From Corynebacterium xerosis NBRC 16721 = ATCC 373 (GTDB lineage: Bacteria > Actinomycetota > Actinomycetes > Mycobacteriales > Mycobacteriaceae): 64,000 nt of DNA. Where the stretch lies: positions 372,001-436,000 of the forward strand of contig NZ_BCRD01000001.1 in NCBI RefSeq assembly GCF_001552415.1. Reading direction: 5' to 3'. The notes under the pieces are model-generated. The model ran no database searches, was not told the origin of the DNA, and saw only the letters and a program-made list of their open reading frames with translations. Below are positions 60,424 through 64,000 of this stretch, one piece after another. Each line of letters starts with the position of its first letter. Within the stretch, counting starts at the first letter, position 1. The translations under genes and the position numbers were made by a program.

Positions 60424-60990
60424 TTAGACGTACTTGGCGGAGAACTCGCCGCCCTCGTCCTGGGTCCACTGGATGGTGCCGTTGGTGAAGGTCTGCTCCC
60501 AGCCGCCCTCGATCTCGGTCTCGCCGGCGGTGGGCAGGCCGACCTCGTTGCCGAGCGCGCCGTCTTCCTTCCAGGTCTCGCCGATCATGCCGACGATCGG
60601 GTGGGTGCCGCCGTCCGGCGACGCGGCGACCCAGCCGTTCTCGTACTCGGCGAGGACGTTGTCGCCGGCCTTTTCGGCGGACTTGAACTCGCCCAGATTG
60701 GCGGCCTGCGCGGCTTCCGTGACCTCGACCGGCACATCGCCCTCGGCGACGTCCTCGGTCTCGACGTCCGCCTCCTCGCCGGTGCCCTCGTCCTGGGCGG
60801 CCGACTCCTCGGCGGACGTCTCCTCGGAGGCCTCGTTGCCGCCGGTGGCGTCGTTCACGGCGGACTCGACGGCGTCGGTGGCCTGGGCGGTGTTGTCCTT
60901 GACTTCGTCCGACGAGCATGCCGCGGCGCCGAGCAGCAGGGTGGCGCCGAAGATGGCGGCGGTGGTGCGGGTGATGGTGGTCTTGCGCAT
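60424..60990 (-). CDS. LGFP-repeat-like lipoprotein
   Basis: The 188-residue lipoprotein has a signal sequence, lipobox LLGAAAC (Cys ~25) and an acidic Glu/Ser/Thr linker. A C-terminal segment follows (AEYENGWVAASPDGGTHPIV, LGNEVGLPTAGETEIEGGWE, QTFTNGTIQWTQDEGGEF) resembling one or two LGFP repeats, which anchor corynebacterial proteins to the cell wall. The start at 60990 is fixed by GAGGAGAAC. The motif copies at 60392 and 61046 flank the gene on both sides. Confidence 0.82.
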   Translation of the reverse strand: MRKTTITRTTAAIFGATLLLGAAACSSDEVKDNTAQATDAVESAVNDATGGNEASEETSAEESAAQDEGTGEEADVETEDVAEGDVPVEVTEAAQAANLGEFKSAEKAGDNVLAEYENGWVAASPDGGTHPIVGMIGETWKEDGALGNEVGLPTAGETEIEGGWEQTFTNGTIQWTQDEGGEFSAKYV

Positions 60991-61045
60991 GTCGTTCTCC
61001 TCGTTGATCGGGGTGCTGCGGGTCGGGATGCAGCCGGGCGACTTT

Positions 61046-61056
61046 GCTTTGCGACG
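61046..61056 (-). repeat. Variant of the dispersed motif (GCTTTGCGACG on +)
   Basis: A copy with one substitution, 56 bp upstream of the LGFP lipoprotein start. Confidence 0.6.
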
Positions 61057-61202
61057 CCCATCGTCCGATGGTTCGCCGGGCTGCAAAGTTGCTCCTTCCG
61101 CCCATGGTGTACGAGGTGCACTCTCGGCGCAAGGGATCGTTTTCACATGGAAGCGGGATCGTTACCGGGGCGTGAGGTTTTGGGGGCCGTACCATTGATG
61201 CC

Positions 61203-61457
61203 ATGACGTGGACGGATGGTGCTCGCCGGGGATCTTCGGCGGTGAAGGTCGCGGTCATCGCGGTCGTGTTCGCACTCGGGGTCGGCGTGGGCGTGGCCAT
61301 CCCCTCCGGGTCCTCGGGTGGCGGGGGCTTCGGCGGTTACTCCATCGGAGACGCGGATCCGGTGGCGGAGGGCGCGGATGACCGGTCCGAGCGCCGGACG
61401 AGACCGGTGCATGGTCCGTCGCCGGGGCAGCCGGTGGAGGCCCCGGCATCACGTTGA
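61203..61457 (+). CDS. Membrane-anchor half of a split DUF4352-like protein
   Basis: An 84-residue frame with one N-terminal transmembrane segment (VKVAVIAVVFALGVGVGVAI), then a Gly/Ser-rich linker. Its last ~25 residues (DRSERRTRPVHGPSPG) are Arg/Pro-rich and unlike a normal continuation. The domain expected to follow lies in another frame and begins at the TTG that overlaps this stop (TTGA at 61454-61457). TACCAT seven bases before the ATG suggests a leaderless mRNA. Confidence 0.65.
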   Translation: MTWTDGARRGSSAVKVAVIAVVFALGVGVGVAIPSGSSGGGGFGGYSIGDADPVAEGADDRSERRTRPVHGPSPGQPVEAPASR

Positions 61458-61864
61458 CGATCGATGAGGTCACCGTGGCCCCGGCCCGTGACGTGGTGAA
61501 GCACCGCTTCGAGGTCGGCGTCGAAGGGCCTGTGACGTACGTCGAGCAGGTCGACGCCCGGCCCGGTGGGACGTTTGCGACCGTGCGCACGACGGTCGTG
61601 AACACGGGGGACCGTGCATGGGACCTCGTCTGCGGCTACGACGTCCGGGTGCAGCTCGTCGATGACCTCGGGCGGAGGCATGAGCGGGTCGACGCGCTCC
61701 ACGACATCCCCGGCAATCCCGTGTGCGACGACATGATGAACCCCGGCTTTTCGACGTCCATGACGTGGATCTTCGAGGTGCCCGAGGGCGTCGTTCCGGC
61801 GAGCCTCGCTTTCGCGGACACCGAAGAACCCGTCGCGCAGTACTGGTTCGCTCGCCTGAAGTGA
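61454..61864 (+). CDS. DUF4352-like extracellular domain, frame-shifted from its anchor
   Basis: A 136-residue beta-rich domain of DUF4352 type (TIDEVTVAPARDVVKHRFEV, FATVRTTVVNTGDRAWDL, DIPGNPVCDDMMNPGFSTS, WIFEVPEGVVPASLAF). It has no signal of its own. In this frame the reading extends upstream to a stop at 61379 and reads GAWSVAGAAGGGPGITL, a natural linker, so a single-base indel around 61380-61450 probably separates it from the anchor frame. Reinitiation at the overlapping TTG is the alternative. Confidence 0.65.
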   Translation: MTIDEVTVAPARDVVKHRFEVGVEGPVTYVEQVDARPGGTFATVRTTVVNTGDRAWDLVCGYDVRVQLVDDLGRRHERVDALHDIPGNPVCDDMMNPGFSTSMTWIFEVPEGVVPASLAFADTEEPVAQYWFARLK

Positions 61865-61901
61865 TCGTCACCCGAAGGGCCGATACCCGCACCCGCATGG
61901 G

Positions 61902-63407
61902 ATGATGGTTTCGGTCCCGGCCAACGTGAGTATCCGCCTATGTAAAGGAGCCCCGGACGTATCGAAGGTGAAGTTCTACCGCGGTGAGCAGCTGCCGCTC
62001 GAGATCCACAAGGTGCGAATCATTCAGAAGCTGACGCTGCTGCCGATCGAGCAGCGGCGCGAGGCGATGGAAGAGGCCGGCTTCAACACCTTCCTGCTGC
62101 AGAACGCCGACGTGTTCCTGGACATGCTCACCGACTCCGGCGTCAACGCGATGAGCCAGGATCAGCAGGCGGCGATGCTCATGGCCGACGACGCCTACGC
62201 CGGCTCCGCGACCTACACGCGCCTGTACGACAAGCTCGTCGAGATCTTCGGCATGGATTACTTCCTGCCCGCCCACCAGGGCCGCGCCGCGGAGAACATC
62301 ATCAGCCAGACGATGATCCGCCCCGGCACGCTGATCCCGATGAATTACCACTTCACCACCACCAAGCAGCACATCACCGTCAACGGCGGCGAGGTCGTGG
62401 AGCTGATCCGCCCCGAGGGGCTCGAGGTCACCTCCGACCATCCGTTCAAGGGCAACTTCGACGTCGAGGCGCTGCGGGGCCTCATCGACGAGCGTGGCGC
62501 GGAGGCGATCAGCCACGTGCGCATGGAGGCCGGCACCAACCTCATCGGCGGCCAGCCGTTCTCGCTGGAGAACCTCCGCGAGGTCGCGGCCACCTGTCGC
62601 GAGCACTCGCTGCCGCTGGTCCTCGACGCGTCGCTGCTGGCCGACAACCTGCACTTCATCAAGACCCGCGAAGAGGCGTGCAAGGACATGTCCATCCGCG
62701 AGATCACCCGCGCGATGGCCGACGAGGTCGACGTCCTGTACTTCTCGGCACGCAAGCTCGGCTTCGGCCGCGGCGGAGGCATCTGCATCCGCGACGAAGA
62801 GACCTTCAAGAAGATGCGCGGCTACGTGCCCATGTTCGAGGGCTTCCTCACCTACGGCGGCATGTCCGTCCGCGAGATGGAGGCCATCACCGTCGGCCTG
62901 GACGAGACCATGGACGAGGACATGATCAACCAGGGCCCGCAGTTCATCGAGTACATGGTCGATGAGCTGGATCGCCGCAACATCCCCGTCATCACTCCGG
63001 CCGGTGGCCTGGGCGCGCACGTCGACGCGATGAGTTTCGTCGACCACGTCCCGCAGAACGAGTACCCCGCCGCCGCCCTGGCCGCCGCCCTGTACGTCGC
63101 CTCCGGCGTCCGCGGCATGGAACGCGGCACGATGGCCGAGCAGCGCGACGCCGACGGCAACGAGCCGCTGGCCGACATGGAGCTCGTGCGCCTGGCCATG
63201 CCCCGCCGCGTGTTCACCTTGTCGCAGGTCAACTACGTCATCGACCGCCTCGACTGGCTGTACCAGAACCGCCGCCTCATCGGCGGCATGGAATGGGAGG
63301 AGGAGCCGGAGATCCTGCGCTTCTTCTACGGCCGCCTGAAGACCAAGGGCAACTGGATGGGCGACCTCGTCGAGCAGTTCCGCAAGGACTTCGGCGACTC
63401 GCTGTAG
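61902..63407 (+). CDS. Tryptophanase/tyrosine phenol-lyase family beta-eliminating lyase
   Basis: A 501-residue fold-type I PLP lyase matching tryptophanase and tyrosine phenol-lyase along its length. Examples are FLPAHQGRAAENIISQTMI, PMNYHFTTTKQHI, FEGFLTYGGMSVREMEA, ASGVRGMERGT and RLAMPRRVFT. The PLP lysine is in YFSARKLGFGRGGG, where most relatives have SGKKD or SAKKD. It would split tryptophan to indole or tyrosine to phenol, with pyruvate and ammonia. The start is uncertain: ATG 61902/61905, GTG 61926 or GTG 61968; AAAGGAG at 61942 is 20 bases before the last. The neighbour across the terminator resembles tyramine oxidase subunit B. Confidence 0.85.
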   Translation: MMVSVPANVSIRLCKGAPDVSKVKFYRGEQLPLEIHKVRIIQKLTLLPIEQRREAMEEAGFNTFLLQNADVFLDMLTDSGVNAMSQDQQAAMLMADDAYAGSATYTRLYDKLVEIFGMDYFLPAHQGRAAENIISQTMIRPGTLIPMNYHFTTTKQHITVNGGEVVELIRPEGLEVTSDHPFKGNFDVEALRGLIDERGAEAISHVRMEAGTNLIGGQPFSLENLREVAATCREHSLPLVLDASLLADNLHFIKTREEACKDMSIREITRAMADEVDVLYFSARKLGFGRGGGICIRDEETFKKMRGYVPMFEGFLTYGGMSVREMEAITVGLDETMDEDMINQGPQFIEYMVDELDRRNIPVITPAGGLGAHVDAMSFVDHVPQNEYPAAALAAALYVASGVRGMERGTMAEQRDADGNEPLADMELVRLAMPRRVFTLSQVNYVIDRLDWLYQNRRLIGGMEWEEEPEILRFFYGRLKTKGNWMGDLVEQFRKDFGDSL

Positions 63408-63437
63408 GAGCGGGCGGGGCGGGGCCTCACCCGAAGG

Positions 63438-63485
63438 CGGAACCGCGCCGTCGGCAAGCAGTTGCTTTCCGACGGCGCGGTTCCG
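63438..63485. terminator. Bidirectional terminator made from two inverted motif variants
   Basis: A perfect 17-bp stem (63438-63454 with 63469-63485) continues, after one mismatch, into AAGC/GCTT around an AGTT loop. The inner parts read CGTCGGCAAGC and GCTTTCCGACG, each one substitution from the dispersed motif. It lies between convergent genes. Confidence 0.9.
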
Positions 63486-63536
63486 GCGATCCCGGGCAAT
63501 GACGGCGCCCGGTGCGGCGCGGTCGGGGGTCCCGCG

Positions 63537-64000
63537 CTACTTCAGGACCGGGTTCTCCCACAGGTTCAGGGTGGTGCCGATGCCCTTGGCGCGCGCGTTC
63601 TCGTAGACGTCGTACGCCCAGGCGACGTCCTCGACCGGCATGCCGCCGATGGAGTAGCAGAAAATCTGCTCGTCGTTCTCGCGGCCCGGGGCGCGGCCGG
63701 CGGCGATGTCGCCGATGTTGACCAGCTTCTCCTTCGGCAGCGAACCCTCCTCGGCCATGTCCCACCAGCGGTTGCCGGGGATGCCCAGCAGGCGCTCGTA
63801 GGTGACGTCGGGGCCGTTCTCGTTGAACCACTCCTCGTACAGGCCGGTGTAGTCGACCACCAGGTTCGCCGCGTCGGAGGCGATGAAGTCGTCGTCGAAG
63901 CGGGCGGCGGCCGGGCACAGGATGAGTGCGCCGGGCTTGATCCACTCGCGCTTGAAGTACGGGAAACCGCTCGGGCCGTCCGGGGACGTCGACGTGCCGG
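63537..64000 (-). CDS. Ornithine cyclodeaminase-like protein, tyramine oxidase subunit B type (5' end outside window)
   Basis: The last ~153 residues of a protein whose start lies beyond the window. GFPYFKREWIKPGALILCPA, AARFDDDFIASDAANLVVDY, IFCYSIGGMPVEDVAWAYDV and GIGTTLNLWENPVLK match the C-terminal NAD-binding half of the ornithine cyclodeaminase/mu-crystallin family, in the branch annotated as tyramine oxidase subunit B. This fits a role in aromatic amine use beside the tryptophanase-family lyase. Confidence 0.75.
   Translation of the reverse strand, partial: GTSTSPDGPSGFPYFKREWIKPGALILCPAAARFDDDFIASDAANLVVDYTGLYEEWFNENGPDVTYERLLGIPGNRWWDMAEEGSLPKEKLVNIGDIAAGRAPGRENDEQIFCYSIGGMPVEDVAWAYDVYENARAKGIGTTLNLWENPVLK

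Noticed and set aside
1..64000. Prophage, insertion sequences, integrases or plasmid functions
   Set aside because: No transposase, integrase, capsid or replication-initiator motifs were seen on either strand.

Overview
The window reads as a stretch of high-GC actinobacterial chromosome, most likely a Corynebacterium or a close relative. The evidence is dense GC-rich coding on both strands, actinobacterial families (DUF1707, DUF3145, DUF3052, DUF3558, LGFP and LppP/LprE lipoproteins, homodimeric AceE, GlnE, GlnA2), a class A RNase P RNA, and a central gene order that, from memory, matches the mycobacterial block around Rv2221c-Rv2244 (acpM, aceE, DUF3052, cobD, SURF1, ptpA, a PtkA-like HAD protein, cobC-like aminotransferase, Nif3-like, zinc ribbon, histidine phosphatase, CYTH/CHAD, panB, glnA2, glnE). 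No prophage, insertion sequence, plasmid gene or CRISPR array was seen.

Layout. 0-14 kb: mixed accessory and housekeeping genes (PhoH-PIN protein, Baeyer-Villiger-type monooxygenase, alpha/beta hydrolase, ribokinase, tRNA with CAU anticodon, TRIC channel, DUF305 lipoprotein, dicarboxylate/amino-acid symporter, serine hydrolase, a coupled lipoprotein/Ala-Gly-rich protein pair). 14-28 kb: the conserved block from DUF3145, acyl carrier protein, metallophosphatase and aceE through tRNA-Val, cobD, SURF1, GtrA, ptpA, HAD, then a tightly overlapping four-gene operon (aminotransferase, Nif3-like, zinc ribbon, phosphatase). 28-31 kb: rnpB and an accessory DUF559-like nuclease gene bracketed by two 73-bp palindromic elements. 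30-46 kb: trpB2, RNB exonuclease, galactokinase-like gene, DoxX, CYTH-CHAD, panB, glnA2, glnE and a helicase-associated protein. 46-64 kb: flavin reductase, glutaminase-STAS, two MFS exporters, AAA ATPase, cation diffusion facilitator, macrodomain protein, lipoproteins, ThDP enzyme, thrC, PRC-barrel protein, a split DUF4352-like gene, a tryptophanase-family lyase and the end of a tyramine-oxidase-subunit-B-like gene.

Functional links. glnA2-glnE, glutaminase and the symporter concern glutamate/glutamine. trpB2, the tryptophanase-family lyase and the tyramine-oxidase-like protein concern aromatic amines and indole. aceE and acpM-like sit together as in mycobacteria, but this carrier protein lacks the serine that carries phosphopantetheine.

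The most striking signal is a dispersed 11-mer, CGTCGTNAAGC. It is present at least 27 times exactly (plus three copies with one substitution) in 64 kb, against about 0.1 expected by base composition. It occurs in both orientations, is enriched between genes, and in coding regions falls mostly in flexible linkers. The second is the pair of 73-bp palindrome-armed repeats around the nuclease gene at 29.1 kb.
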